64,000 nt of DNA from Mycolicibacterium vaccae NBRC 14118 = CIP 105934 (GTDB lineage Bacteria; Actinomycetota; Actinomycetes; Mycobacteriales; Mycobacteriaceae), in the NCBI RefSeq assembly GCF_001552715.1, contig NZ_BCRS01000009.1:1-64000 (forward strand), in the 5' to 3' direction. The notes under the pieces are model-generated. The model had not been told where the DNA came from. It did not search any database and worked only from the letters and a program-made list of their open reading frames with translations. Position 1 is the first letter of the stretch. Every line of letters begins with the position of its first letter. The position numbers and the translations under genes are program-made. Of the stretch, positions 27,501 to 36,321 are shown one piece after another.

Positions 27501-28613
27501 ATGGTGCGGGCGGCGCTGCGCTACGGCTTCGGGACGGCCTCACTGCTGGCCGGCGGGTTCGTGCTGCGCGCCCTGCAGGGCACGCCTGCCGCCCTCGGCG
27601 CGACTCCGGGCGAGGTCGCGCCGGTGGCGCGCCGCTCGCCGAACTACCGCGACGGCAAGTTCGTCAACCTGGAGCCCCCGTCGGGCATCACGATGGATCG
27701 CGACCTGCAGCGGATGCTGTTGCGCGATCTGGCCAACGCCGCATCCCAGGGCAAGCCGCCCGGACCGATCCCGCTGGCCGAGCCGCCGAAGGGGGATCCC
27801 ACTCCCGCGCCGGCGGCGGCCAGCTGGTACGGCCATTCCAGCGTGCTGATCGAGGTCGACGGCTACCGCGTGCTGGCCGACCCGGTGTGGAGCAACAGAT
27901 GTTCGCCCTCACGGGCGGTCGGACCGCAGCGCATGCACGACGTCCCGGTGCCGCTGGAGGCGCTTCCCGCCGTGGACGCGGTGGTGATCAGCCACGACCA
28001 CTACGACCACCTCGACATCGACACCATCGTCGCGTTGGCGCACACCCAGCGGGCCCCGTTCGTGGTGCCGTTGGGCATCGGCGCACACCTGCGCAAGTGG
28101 GGCGTCCCCGAGGCGCGGATCGTCGAGTTGGACTGGCACGAAGCCCACCGCATCGACGACCTGACGCTGGTCTGCACCCCCGCCCGGCACTTCTCCGGCC
28201 GGTTGTTCTCCCGCGACTCGACGCTGTGGGCGTCGTGGGTGGTCACCGGCTCGTCGCACAAGGCGTTCTTCGGTGGCGACACCGGATACACGAAGAGCTT
28301 CGCCGAGATCGGCGACGAGTACGGTCCGTTCGATCTGACCCTGCTGCCGATCGGGGCCTACCATCCCGCGTTCGCCGACATCCACATGAACCCCGAGGAG
28401 GCGGTGCGCGCCCATCTGGACCTGACCGAGGTGGACAACAGCCTGATGGTGCCCATCCACTGGGCGACATTCCGCCTCGCCCCGCATCCGTGGTCCGAGC
28501 CCGCCGAACGCCTGCTGACCGCTGCCGACGCCGAGCGGGTACGCCTGACCGTGCCGATTCCCGGTCAGCGGGTGGACCCGGAGTCGACGTTCGACCCGTG
28601 GTGGCGGTTCTGA
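27501..28613 (+). CDS. Metallo-beta-lactamase-fold hydrolase, Rv0906-like (NAPE-PLD/UlaG type)
   Basis: A 370-residue protein with an N-terminal hydrophobic stretch (about 8-25) and a metallo-beta-lactamase fold. The metal-binding HxHxDH motif is intact (SHDHYDHLD, 165-172), followed by TPARHFSGR, FGGDTGY and the C-terminal PIHWATFRL His. These are features of the NAPE-PLD-like subgroup acting on phospholipid-type substrates. The length equals that of Rv0906 (372). An in-frame ATG 111 bp upstream lies inside echA6 and is rejected; ATG 27501 follows the echA6 stop directly. Confidence 0.88.
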   Translation: MVRAALRYGFGTASLLAGGFVLRALQGTPAALGATPGEVAPVARRSPNYRDGKFVNLEPPSGITMDRDLQRMLLRDLANAASQGKPPGPIPLAEPPKGDPTPAPAAASWYGHSSVLIEVDGYRVLADPVWSNRCSPSRAVGPQRMHDVPVPLEALPAVDAVVISHDHYDHLDIDTIVALAHTQRAPFVVPLGIGAHLRKWGVPEARIVELDWHEAHRIDDLTLVCTPARHFSGRLFSRDSTLWASWVVTGSSHKAFFGGDTGYTKSFAEIGDEYGPFDLTLLPIGAYHPAFADIHMNPEEAVRAHLDLTEVDNSLMVPIHWATFRLAPHPWSEPAERLLTAADAERVRLTVPIPGQRVDPESTFDPWWRF

Positions 28614-28628
28614 ACCGCGGCGACACGC

Positions 28629-28634
28629 TACGGT
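28629..28634 (+). promoter_or_regulatory. -10 TACGGT for leaderless serine-hydrolase gene
   Basis: TACGGT ends 6 nt before ATG 28641. The same hexamer and spacing occur before the ABC gene at 13328. Confidence 0.55.
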
Positions 28635-28640
28635 GCTGGG

Positions 28641-30233
28641 ATGAATTCACCGGTCAGGTTCGGCGCGCTCGTCCTGGCAGTCGCGCTACTGGGAGGGTGC
28701 GGCGGTAAGGACGCCGAGACGCCTGCCGCGGGTCCGTCGGCGAGTCCGGTTTCCGACGTGCCGCCGCCCCTGGTCCCGGCGATGCCGCTACCGGAGAACG
28801 CCGTCGCCGACGCCGTCACCCGACTCGACGGCATCGCCGAGGACCTGATGTCCAGATCCGGGATCCCCGGGATGGCCGTGGCAGTGGTGCACGGCGGAAA
28901 GACCGTGTACGCGAAGGGTTTCGGGGTGAAGAACCTGGAGCGCCCGGACGGCCCGGACAACCGGGTCGACGCCGACACCGTGTTCCAGCTGGCCTCGCTG
29001 TCCAAGCCGCTGAGCGCGACGGTCGTGGCAGGGCTGGTCGGGCAGGGCCAGGTCGGCTGGGACACCCCGGTCGTGTCGCGGCTGCCGTGGTTCGCGCTGT
29101 CGGATCCCGCCGTCACCCGGATGGTCACCGTGGGCGACATGTTCTCGCACCGCTCCGGCCTGCCCGATCACGCCGGTGACCGCCTCGAAGATCTCGGCTA
29201 CGACCGGCGGCAGATCCTCGAGCGGCTGCGCGGCCTGCCACTGGATCCGTTCCGGGTCTCCTATGCCTATACCAACTTCGGCCTGACCGCGGGCGCCGAG
29301 GCGGTGGCGGCCGGTGCCGGGAAGAGCTGGGAGGACCTGGCGCGGGAATCGATGCTGAACCCATTGGGCATGGGCGCCACCAGCTATCAGTTCAGCGACT
29401 ACGAGGCCAGGCCGGACCGCGCAGTGGGCCACATCCATCTCGACGGCCGGTATGTGCCGCGCTATGTCCGCGACGCGCAGGCGCAGTCGCCCGCGGGCGG
29501 TGCGAGCTCGTCGGTCAACGACATGACCCGGTGGATGGCGATGGTGCTGGCCGACGGCCAGCACGAGGGCAAGGCGTTGGTCGACGCAGAGGCGCTGCTG
29601 CCCGCGCTCACCCCGCAGGCGGTGTCCGCGCGCGGCACGGAGCCGGCGATGCGGTCGGGCTCCTACGGCTACGGGTTCAACGTGAACACCACCTCCAGTG
29701 CGCGCACCCAGCTCAGCCATTCCGGTGGGTTCGAACTCGGGGCGGCCAGCAACGTGCTCTTCCTCCCCGCGGCCGACGTCGCGATCATCGCGCTCACCAA
29801 CGCGACCCCGGCGGGCATCCCGGAGACGCTGACCGCGCAGTTCGCCGACCTGGTGCAGTTCGGGGAGGTCCGCGAGGACTGGTATGCGTTGTACGGCAAG
29901 GCCTTCGAGGAAATGGACGAGCCGCTGGGGAGTCTCGTCGGTCGCGAGCGGCCCGCGGCTGCGAAGCCGTCCGGCCCGCTCCCGTCCTACGCCGGGGTGT
30001 ACCGCAACGACTACTGGGGGCCCGCGACGGTCGCCGAACGTGACGGACGGCTGGAGCTCACGCTGGGCCCGCGGGGGGTCTTCGAGCTGACGCCCTGGGA
30101 CGGTGACGTGTTCACGTTCCCGGTCTCCTCCGAGAACGCCCCGCCCGGAACGGTTTCCATGGCGACCTTTGCCGGGTCGGCGCTCACGCTGGAGTACTTC
30201 GACGACGAGGGCACGGGGGTCTTCACCCGATGA
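28641..30233 (+). CDS. Serine beta-lactamase-family lipoprotein (Rv0907-like)
   Basis: A 530-residue secreted hydrolase of the class C beta-lactamase / D-Ala-D-Ala carboxypeptidase superfamily. The N-terminus has a signal and lipobox ALLGGC, so Cys21 is the probable lipid attachment site. Catalytic motifs: SLSK for SxxK (residues about 117-120), YTN for YxN and HSGG for the KTG-like triad (near 364). A C-terminal beta-rich domain follows (about 440-530). Peptidoglycan or ester substrates are possible. Its stop overlaps the ctpE start in an ATGA. Confidence 0.87.
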   Translation: MNSPVRFGALVLAVALLGGCGGKDAETPAAGPSASPVSDVPPPLVPAMPLPENAVADAVTRLDGIAEDLMSRSGIPGMAVAVVHGGKTVYAKGFGVKNLERPDGPDNRVDADTVFQLASLSKPLSATVVAGLVGQGQVGWDTPVVSRLPWFALSDPAVTRMVTVGDMFSHRSGLPDHAGDRLEDLGYDRRQILERLRGLPLDPFRVSYAYTNFGLTAGAEAVAAGAGKSWEDLARESMLNPLGMGATSYQFSDYEARPDRAVGHIHLDGRYVPRYVRDAQAQSPAGGASSSVNDMTRWMAMVLADGQHEGKALVDAEALLPALTPQAVSARGTEPAMRSGSYGYGFNVNTTSSARTQLSHSGGFELGAASNVLFLPAADVAIIALTNATPAGIPETLTAQFADLVQFGEVREDWYALYGKAFEEMDEPLGSLVGRERPAAAKPSGPLPSYAGVYRNDYWGPATVAERDGRLELTLGPRGVFELTPWDGDVFTFPVSSENAPPGTVSMATFAGSALTLEYFDDEGTGVFTR

Positions 30234-32623
30234 CGACTTCGGTGGTCACCGGCCTGTCCGACGCCGAGGTCGCCCAGCGCGTCGCCGAGGGCAAGACCAA
30301 CGACGTCCCCACCAGGGCGGCGCGCAGCGTCTCGGACATCGTCCGCGGCAACGTGTTCACCCGCATCAACGCCATCCTCGGTGTGCTGCTGATCATCGTG
30401 CTCTCCACCGGCTCGGTGATCAACGGCGCGTTCGGGCTGCTGATCATCGCCAACAGCGCGATCGGCATCATCCAGGAACTGCGCGCCAAACGGACCTTGG
30501 ACCAGCTCGCCATCGTGGGACAGGCGAAACCGTTGGTGCGCAGGCAGTCCGGGACCGTTCCGTTGGCCCCCAGCGAGGTGGTGCTCGACGACGTCATCGA
30601 ACTGGGTCCCGGCGACCAGATCGTCGTTGACGGGGTGATCCTGGAGGACGCCAACCTCGAGGTCGACGAGTCGTTGCTGACCGGGGAGGCCGACCCGATC
30701 GCCAAGGTCGCCGGCGACCACGTGATGTCGGGCAGCTTCGTGGTGGCAGGCAGCGGCGCCTACCGTGCCACCAAGGTCGGCCGGGAGGCCTACGCTGCGA
30801 AACTGGCCGAGGAGGCCAGCAAGTTCACGCTGGTGAAATCCGAACTGCGCAGCGGGATCAACAAGATCCTGCAGTTCATCACCTACCTGTTGCTGCCCGC
30901 AGGCGCGTTGATCATCTACACCCAGCTGTTCACGACCGACGCCGGTTGGCGCGAGTCGGTGCTGCGCATGGTGGGGGCGCTGGTGCCGATGGTGCCCGAG
31001 GGTCTGGTGCTGATGACCTCGATCGCGTTCGCGGTCGGCGTGATCCGGTTGGGGCGCAGACAGTGCCTGGTCAACGAGCTGCCCGCGATCGAGGGCCTGG
31101 CCCGCGTCGACGTGGTCTGCGCGGACAAGACCGGCACGCTGACCGAGAACGGCATGCGGGTCAGCGACTGCCGGCAAGTGGGCCCCGACGAGTCGGAGGT
31201 GCGCGCCGTGTTGGCGCAGCTGGCCGCCGACGACGCCCGGCCCAACGCGAGCATGGCCGCGATCGCCGAGGCCTACCCGAGCCCACCCGGCTGGACCGCG
31301 ACCGCCGCCGCGCCGTTCAAGTCGGCGACCAAGTGGAGCGGCACCACGTACCGGGACCACGGCAACTGGGTGATCGGGGCACCCGACGTGCTGCTGGACC
31401 CGGCTTCGCCGGTCGCCGAAGAGGCGGAGCGCATCGGTGCGCAGGGGTTGCGCGTGTTGCTCCTCGCGTCCAGCGACCGGCCGGTGGACGCGCCCGACGC
31501 CCCGGGCACGGTGACCCCGGCCGCGCTCGTGGTGCTGGAGCAGCGCGTCCGACCCGACGCCCGGGAGACCCTCGACTACTTCGCCTCTCAGCGGGTGGTG
31601 ATCAAGGTCATCTCGGGTGACAACGCGGTGTCGGTGGGGGCGGTGGCGGGCTCGCTCGGGCTGGCGGGCGAGACGATGGATGCCCGCCGGCTGCCCGAGA
31701 AGCCCGACGCGCTCGCCGAGACGCTGGAGGAGTACACGACGTTCGGCCGGGTGCGCCCCGACCAGAAACGCGCGATGGTGCATGCGCTGCAGTCCCGCGG
31801 ACACACCGTGGCGATGACCGGGGACGGCGTCAACGACGTGCTCGCGCTCAAGGACGCCGACATCGGCGTCGCGATGGGCTCGGGAAGCTCGGCCTCGCGG
31901 GCGGTGGCGCAGATCGTGCTGCTGGACAACAAGTTCGCCACGCTGCCCTATGTCGTGGGTGAGGGCCGGCGGGTGATCGGCAACATCGAACGGGTCTCGA
32001 ACCTGTTTCTCACCAAGACCGTGTACTCGGTGTTGCTGGCGGTGCTCGTCGGCCTGGCCGGGTTGTCGGCGAAGCTGTTCGGCTCCGATCCGCTGCTCTT
32101 CCCGTTCCAGCCCATCCACGTCACGATCGCGGCGTGGTTCACCATCGGCATCCCGGCGTTCATCCTGTCGCTGGCCCCGAACAACGAGCGCGCGCAGCCG
32201 GGTTTCGTGCGCCGGGTGATGACCGCGGCGCTGCCGTCCGGCATCGTCGTCGGTGCGGCGACGTTCACGTCGTACCTGCTGGCCTACCAGGGGCGCGCGG
32301 CCACCGAGATCGAGCAGACGCAGGCCTCCACGGCGGCGTTGATCACCCTGCTGGTGTCCGCGGTGTGGGTGCTCTCGGTGGTGGCACGCCCCTACGAATG
32401 GTGGCGGGTGTTGCTGGTGTCGGTCTCGGCCCTGGCCTATGTGGTGATCTTCAGCATCCCGTTCGCGCGCGAGCTGTTCATCCTCGATCCGTCGAACGTG
32501 GCGATCACGTCGATGGCCTTGGGTATCGGGTTCGCCGGCGCAGTCCTCATCGAGGTGTTGTGGTGGGTGGAGGGCCGGATGTTGGGTGAACGTCGCAGGT
32601 TATGGCGGCCGCGCGAGAGCTAG
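30230..32623 (+). CDS. ctpE: CtpE P-type calcium-transporting ATPase
   Basis: A 797-residue P-type ATPase, identical in length to Mtb CtpE (Rv0908), reported to import calcium. Motifs: TGEAD in the actuator domain (151-155), PEG in TM4 (256-258), phosphorylation motif DKTGTLT with Asp299, and the hinge [17 protein letters not shown]. About ten membrane spans are expected, two pairs before the catalytic loop and six after. Coupled to the upstream lipoprotein gene by ATGA. Its TAG stop is also the beginning of the -10 for the next gene. Confidence 0.94.
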   Translation: MTTSVVTGLSDAEVAQRVAEGKTNDVPTRAARSVSDIVRGNVFTRINAILGVLLIIVLSTGSVINGAFGLLIIANSAIGIIQELRAKRTLDQLAIVGQAKPLVRRQSGTVPLAPSEVVLDDVIELGPGDQIVVDGVILEDANLEVDESLLTGEADPIAKVAGDHVMSGSFVVAGSGAYRATKVGREAYAAKLAEEASKFTLVKSELRSGINKILQFITYLLLPAGALIIYTQLFTTDAGWRESVLRMVGALVPMVPEGLVLMTSIAFAVGVIRLGRRQCLVNELPAIEGLARVDVVCADKTGTLTENGMRVSDCRQVGPDESEVRAVLAQLAADDARPNASMAAIAEAYPSPPGWTATAAAPFKSATKWSGTTYRDHGNWVIGAPDVLLDPASPVAEEAERIGAQGLRVLLLASSDRPVDAPDAPGTVTPAALVVLEQRVRPDARETLDYFASQRVVIKVISGDNAVSVGAVAGSLGLAGETMDARRLPEKPDALAETLEEYTTFGRVRPDQKRAMVHALQSRGHTVAMTGDGVNDVLALKDADIGVAMGSGSSASRAVAQIVLLDNKFATLPYVVGEGRRVIGNIERVSNLFLTKTVYSVLLAVLVGLAGLSAKLFGSDPLLFPFQPIHVTIAAWFTIGIPAFILSLAPNNERAQPGFVRRVMTAALPSGIVVGAATFTSYLLAYQGRAATEIEQTQASTAALITLLVSAVWVLSVVARPYEWWRVLLVSVSALAYVVIFSIPFARELFILDPSNVAITSMALGIGFAGAVLIEVLWWVEGRMLGERRRLWRPRES

Positions 32624-32626
32624 AGT
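32621..32626 (+). promoter_or_regulatory. -10 TAGAGT overlapping the ctpE stop codon
   Basis: TAGAGT starts with the ctpE TAG stop and ends 5 nt before ATG 32632, giving the antitoxin-like gene its own leaderless transcript. Confidence 0.5.
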
Positions 32627-32631
32627 TGGGT

Positions 32632-32934
32632 ATGGGACTTCTGGACAAGGTCAAGGCTCTGCTCTCCAGTAATGCCGACAAGGTCGACACCGCGATCGAC
32701 AAGGCGGGTGACCTGGTCGACAAGAAGACGCAGGGCAAGTACGCGTCGCACGTGGACAAGGTGCAGGAAGCGGCCAAGAAGGCCGTGGCGGACAGCGCCG
32801 GGACGACGCCGCCAGGGCAGCAGTCCGGCCAGGTGCCGCCTGCGAGCAGCCCGCCGACTCAGAGCACCCCGCCGCCTCAGCAGCCGCCGAGCGCGCCGCC
32901 GCAGCAGCCGCCGACGGCCCCGCCGACCTCGTAG
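32632..32934 (+). CDS. Rv0909-type (MT0933-like) antitoxin with proline-rich tail
   Basis: A 100-residue protein. Residues 1-56 (MGLLDKVKALLSSNADKVDT onward, with AIDKAGDLVDKKTQGKYASH) match the MT0933-like antitoxin family, of which Mtb Rv0909 (59 aa) is a member reported to pair with toxin Rv0910. Here the chain continues with about 40 residues of P, Q, S, T and A (PPQQPPSAPPQQPPTAPP), a low-complexity extension not expected from the Mtb protein. The toxin-like gene follows 14 bp later. Confidence 0.8.
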   Translation: MGLLDKVKALLSSNADKVDTAIDKAGDLVDKKTQGKYASHVDKVQEAAKKAVADSAGTTPPGQQSGQVPPASSPPTQSTPPPQQPPSAPPQQPPTAPPTS

Positions 32935-32948
32935 GCGGATATCGAGGT

Positions 32949-33395
32949 ATGGCCAAACTCTCGGTCTCCGTCGACGTTCCGCTGCCGCCCGAGAAGGCTT
33001 GGGAGAGCGCGTCGGATCTGTCCCGCTACAAGGAGTGGCTGTCCATCCACCGGGTGTGGCGGTCCAAGCTGCCCGACGTCATCGAGAAGGGCACCAAGCT
33101 CGACTCGATCGTCGAGGTCAAAGGCATGCCCAACCGGGTCAGCTGGACGGTGGTGCACTACCGCCCGCCGGAGGCGATGACGCTCAACGGTGACGGCAAG
33201 GGTGGAGTCAAGGTCAAGCTGATCGGCAAGATCAAGCCCAGCCCGCAAGATCCGGCGGCGTCGACCGTGACGTTCGACGTGCACCTCGGTGGGCCCGCGC
33301 TGTTCGGTCCGATCGGGATGGTGGTCGCCGGTGCGCTCAAGGGCGACATCCAGGAGTCGCTGAACCGTTTCAAGGCCGTCTTCGCGGCGTCCTGA
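32949..33395 (+). CDS. SRPBCC-fold protein, Rv0910-like toxin
   Basis: A 148-residue polyketide-cyclase/START-like (SRPBCC) protein: MAKLSVSVDVPLPPEKAWES opens the helix-grip fold, and the long C-terminal helix region GPIGMVVAGALKGDIQESLN closes the ligand cavity. It is the neighbour of the Rv0909-like gene, matching the Rv0909/Rv0910 pair scored as toxin-antitoxin in M. tuberculosis; a lipid-binding role is the alternative. RBS GAGGT lies just before ATG 32949. It converges on the AccD-like gene with a 6-bp gap. Confidence 0.82.
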   Translation: MAKLSVSVDVPLPPEKAWESASDLSRYKEWLSIHRVWRSKLPDVIEKGTKLDSIVEVKGMPNRVSWTVVHYRPPEAMTLNGDGKGGVKVKLIGKIKPSPQDPAASTVTFDVHLGGPALFGPIGMVVAGALKGDIQESLNRFKAVFAAS

Positions 33396-33401
33396 GTCCG
33401 G

Positions 33402-34913
33402 CTAGCTGACCCGGGCCAGCACCGGCCCGGCCTGGCCGATCCGCTCGAAGCGCCGGACCCGCTCGCTGCGCCGTCGCGTGTCGTCGGCGGCGCTGAGCGT
33501 CGCCAGTTCGTGGCGCACGGCCGCGCCGACCCGCAGACAGAAATTTTCGGGTTCTGCTGCAGCGTCCGGGAATTCGGGGATGACGTGGTCGACGACCCCG
33601 GCGCCGAACAGGTCGGACGAGCGGATTCCCTGCTGCGCCGCCATCTCGGGGGCCTTGCCGACGTCGTGGTGCAGGATGGCGGCGGCTCCCTCGGGCGGCA
33701 GGGGCGAGAGCCATCCGTGTTGCGCGGCGAGCACCCGGTCGGCGGGCACGAGGGCCAGTGCGGCGCCCCCGGTGCCCTGACCGAGGAGGATCGAGACGGT
33801 CGGGACCGGCAGCGCGACCATGTCTGCGATGCAGCGGGCGATCTCTCCCGCGAGCCCTCCTTCCTCGGCCTGCCGTGACAGCGCGGCACCGGCGGTGTCG
33901 ATGACGCTCACCAGTGGGAGGTTCAGTTCGGCCGCCAACCGCATGCCGCGGCGTGCCTGGCGCAGCGCCCCGGGCCCGAGCGGCCGCTCGACTGTCTGCC
34001 CGGCACGGTCCTGGCCGAGCAGCACACACGGCCGGCCGCCGAATCTGGTGAGGGCCAGCAGCAGAGCGGGATCGTTCTCGCCCTCGCCGGTTCCGTTGAG
34101 CGCCAGCACTTCTGCGTCCGAATAGCGCAGCAGATCGCGGACACCGGGACGGTCGGCGCGGCGGGTGGCGGTCACCGAGTGCCATGCGGGCACGTCGACC
34201 GGGCATGCGCTCGCCGGTGCCGGTGACCGATCGGGCGCTTCGGCTGCGGCGATGATGCCCAGCGTGCGATCGACCATGCCGGCAAGATCGCCGGGTGCCA
34301 CGATGGCGTCGACGAGGCCGCAGGCCAGCAGGTTCTCCGAGGTCTGGACCCCGTCGGGGAAGCGGTCGCCGTGCAGCGCCTGGTAGACGCGCGGTCCCAG
34401 GAACCCCACCAGCGCACCGGGTTCGGCGAAGGTGACGTGGCCCAGCGAGCCCCACGAGGCGAACACTCCGCCCGTGGTGGGGTCGCGAAGATAGACCAGA
34501 TAGGGCAGGTGTGCCGCCTTGTGGTCCACGACGGCGGCGGTGATCCTCACCATCTGCAGAAACGCCGTAGCGCCCTCCTGCATGCGGGTGCCGCCGGATG
34601 TCGGCAGCGCCAGGATGGGCAGATCGTCGCCGGTGGCCCGCCGGATCGCGGCGGCCAACCGGTCGGCGGCGGCGACGCCGATCGAACCGCCCAGAAAACC
34701 GAAGTCGCACAGCAGCATTGCGATACGACGTCCCCGGACGGTGGCCTCGCCGGTCAGCACGGCCTCGTCCAGCCCGGTTTTGGATCTGACCCGGGCCAGC
34801 TCCGCTGCGTAACCGGGATTCAGTGGCGGGTCCTCCACCGCGGAATCCCAGGACAGCCAGGAGCCCGCGTCGATGACGGTGTCGATCAGCCGCCGGGCGC
34901 TGGTCCGCGGCAT
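33402..34913 (-). CDS. Fused AccD/AccA-like carboxyltransferase in malonate locus
   Basis: A 503-residue protein closely similar to AccD3 in the same window: LLCDFGFLGGSIGVAAADRL, oxyanion loop SGGTRMQEG, VYLRDPTTGGVFASWGSLGH, then the AccA-like half with SVIDTAGAALSRQAEEGG and ILLGQGTGGAALA. The family covers acetyl-CoA carboxylase carboxyltransferases and biotin-independent malonate decarboxylase beta/gamma subunits. Coupled to a CoA-transferase by a one-base TGATG overlap and close to a MatC carrier, so I infer decarboxylation of malonyl-CoA to acetyl-CoA. A carboxylase role is not excluded. Confidence 0.82.
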   Translation of the reverse strand: MPRTSARRLIDTVIDAGSWLSWDSAVEDPPLNPGYAAELARVRSKTGLDEAVLTGEATVRGRRIAMLLCDFGFLGGSIGVAAADRLAAAIRRATGDDLPILALPTSGGTRMQEGATAFLQMVRITAAVVDHKAAHLPYLVYLRDPTTGGVFASWGSLGHVTFAEPGALVGFLGPRVYQALHGDRFPDGVQTSENLLACGLVDAIVAPGDLAGMVDRTLGIIAAAEAPDRSPAPASACPVDVPAWHSVTATRRADRPGVRDLLRYSDAEVLALNGTGEGENDPALLLALTRFGGRPCVLLGQDRAGQTVERPLGPGALRQARRGMRLAAELNLPLVSVIDTAGAALSRQAEEGGLAGEIARCIADMVALPVPTVSILLGQGTGGAALALVPADRVLAAQHGWLSPLPPEGAAAILHHDVGKAPEMAAQQGIRSSDLFGAGVVDHVIPEFPDAAAEPENFCLRVGAAVRHELATLSAADDTRRRSERVRRFERIGQAGPVLARVS

Positions 34914-36124
34914 CACGACCTCACCCGCAGCGCGTCGATGAGGTGGTTGTCGGCGCCGAGAACAGGCGGCGCAGTGTGGCTGCGGCGGGTGCGTTCGGCG
35001 CCGTCCGGGTCGAAGAACCGTAACGGCGGGCCCGGGAGTTCGATGCTGCCGAGCGTGTCGTGCTCGACGCCGATCACCAGCCCCTGCGAACGGGTCTGCT
35101 CCCATTCGTAGACCTCGCGGATCGAGCGGATCCGCCCGGCGGGCACCCCGATGCGGTCCAGCATCTCCAGCAGTTCGTCGGTGGTCCGGAGCGTGAACAC
35201 ACTCTGGACGAGTTCGTTGACGCGCTTCTGGTTTGCGACGCGCTCCGGATTGGACTCCATGCCGGGGGTGGCGGCGTCGAGAGCGAAGCCTGTGCAGAAC
35301 CGCTGCCACAGGCCTTCGCTGCCCACCGCGATCTGCACGGCGCCGTCGGCGGTGTCGAACAAGCCGTAGGGGCAGATGGACGGGTGGTGGTTCCCGGTCG
35401 CCTCGCCGGTCTGGCCGGCCACCGTCCACTTCGTGCCCTGGAACGCGTGCACGCCCACCACCGCCGCCAGCAGGGACGATCGCACCACCTGCCCGCGGCC
35501 GGTGCGCTCGCGCTCCTGGAGCGCGGCGAGGACGCCGAACGCGCCGTACATGCCGGCCAGCAGGTCGGCGATCGGCACTCCCACGCGCTGAAGGTCATCG
35601 GGCCCGCTTCCGGTCACCGACATCAGGCCCGCCTCGCCCTGGGCGATCTGGTCGTATCCGGCGCGACCGGCCTCGGGGCCGTCATGGCCGAACCCGCTGA
35701 TCGACAGCACGACCAGCCGTGGGTTGAGTTCGTCGAGCCGTTGGTGGGAGAAGCCGAGCCGATCGAGTACGCCGGGGCGGAAGTTCTCCATCAGCACGTC
35801 GGCGCGGGCCAGCAGTGCGGACAGCGCACCCTTGTCGTCGTCGTCCTTGAGGTCGAGGGTGACGGAACGCTTGTTGCGGTTCGCGCACAGGAAGTACGTG
35901 GATTCCCTTGGTGCACTGTTGGTCTGGACGAACGGCGGGCCCCAGCCCCGGGTGTCGTCGCCGCCGTGCGGATGCTCGACCTTGATGACGTCGGCGCCGA
36001 GGTCGCCGAGCATCATCGCCGCGTGCGGGCCGGCGAGGGCACGGGTCAGGTCGACCACCACCAGGCCGTCCAGTGGGCCGGCGGGTGCCGGTGAAGGGGA
36101 TGTCGGGTGCGGGTGTTCGGTCAT
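34913..36124 (-). CDS. Class III (CaiB/BaiF) CoA-transferase, probable malonate activation
   Basis: A 403-residue family III CoA-transferase that moves CoA between carboxylic acids. N-terminal LDGLVVVDLTRALAGPHAAM and GADVIKVEHPHGGDDTRGWG bind CoA; RAGYDQIAQGEAG holds the expected catalytic Asp; RSVTLDLKDDDDKGALSAL is a family block. Because it is coupled to the AccD-like decarboxylase candidate and lies beside matC, malonate is the inferred acceptor. It has its own upstream region with palindromes and is separated from matC by a strong hairpin. Confidence 0.86.
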   Translation of the reverse strand: MTEHPHPTSPSPAPAGPLDGLVVVDLTRALAGPHAAMMLGDLGADVIKVEHPHGGDDTRGWGPPFVQTNSAPRESTYFLCANRNKRSVTLDLKDDDDKGALSALLARADVLMENFRPGVLDRLGFSHQRLDELNPRLVVLSISGFGHDGPEAGRAGYDQIAQGEAGLMSVTGSGPDDLQRVGVPIADLLAGMYGAFGVLAALQERERTGRGQVVRSSLLAAVVGVHAFQGTKWTVAGQTGEATGNHHPSICPYGLFDTADGAVQIAVGSEGLWQRFCTGFALDAATPGMESNPERVANQKRVNELVQSVFTLRTTDELLEMLDRIGVPAGRIRSIREVYEWEQTRSQGLVIGVEHDTLGSIELPGPPLRFFDPDGAERTRRSHTAPPVLGADNHLIDALRVRS

Positions 36125-36149
36125 CGGGAAGTCCTCCGGTCGGGCTGAC

Positions 36150-36177
36150 CTAATGGATTAGTGTCCTAGTGGACTGA
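36150..36177. promoter_or_regulatory. Palindrome cluster upstream of CoA-transferase, GntR operator candidate
   Basis: CTAATGGATTAG (36150-36161) and GTCCTAGTGGAC (36163-36174) are adjacent palindromes 26-50 bp before the CoA-transferase start. TAGTGGACTG (36167-36176) resembles TGGTGTACTG in the matC upstream region, suggesting one regulator for both promoters. Confidence 0.4.
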
Positions 36178-36277
36178 CCAATTCAGCACAACAGCTCTGA
36201 CCAGCCGTGTCAACGGGAATCGGGAGTTCTCCCGATGTGACCTACGGCACAGGGTGGGCGATTGGAGACGCGAACGG

Positions 36278-36306
36278 GCGCCTGCGGCCGCCGGGGCCGC
36301 AGGCGC
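36278..36306 (-). terminator. Hairpin terminator after matC
   Basis: A perfect 12-bp stem, GCGCCTGCGGCC with complement 36295-36306, and a 5-nt loop, 16 bp past the matC stop. No U-tract follows on the transcribed strand. It separates matC from the CoA-transferase unit, which therefore needs its own promoter. Confidence 0.65.
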
Positions 36307-36321
36307 TGTTCGCCGCTGCGT

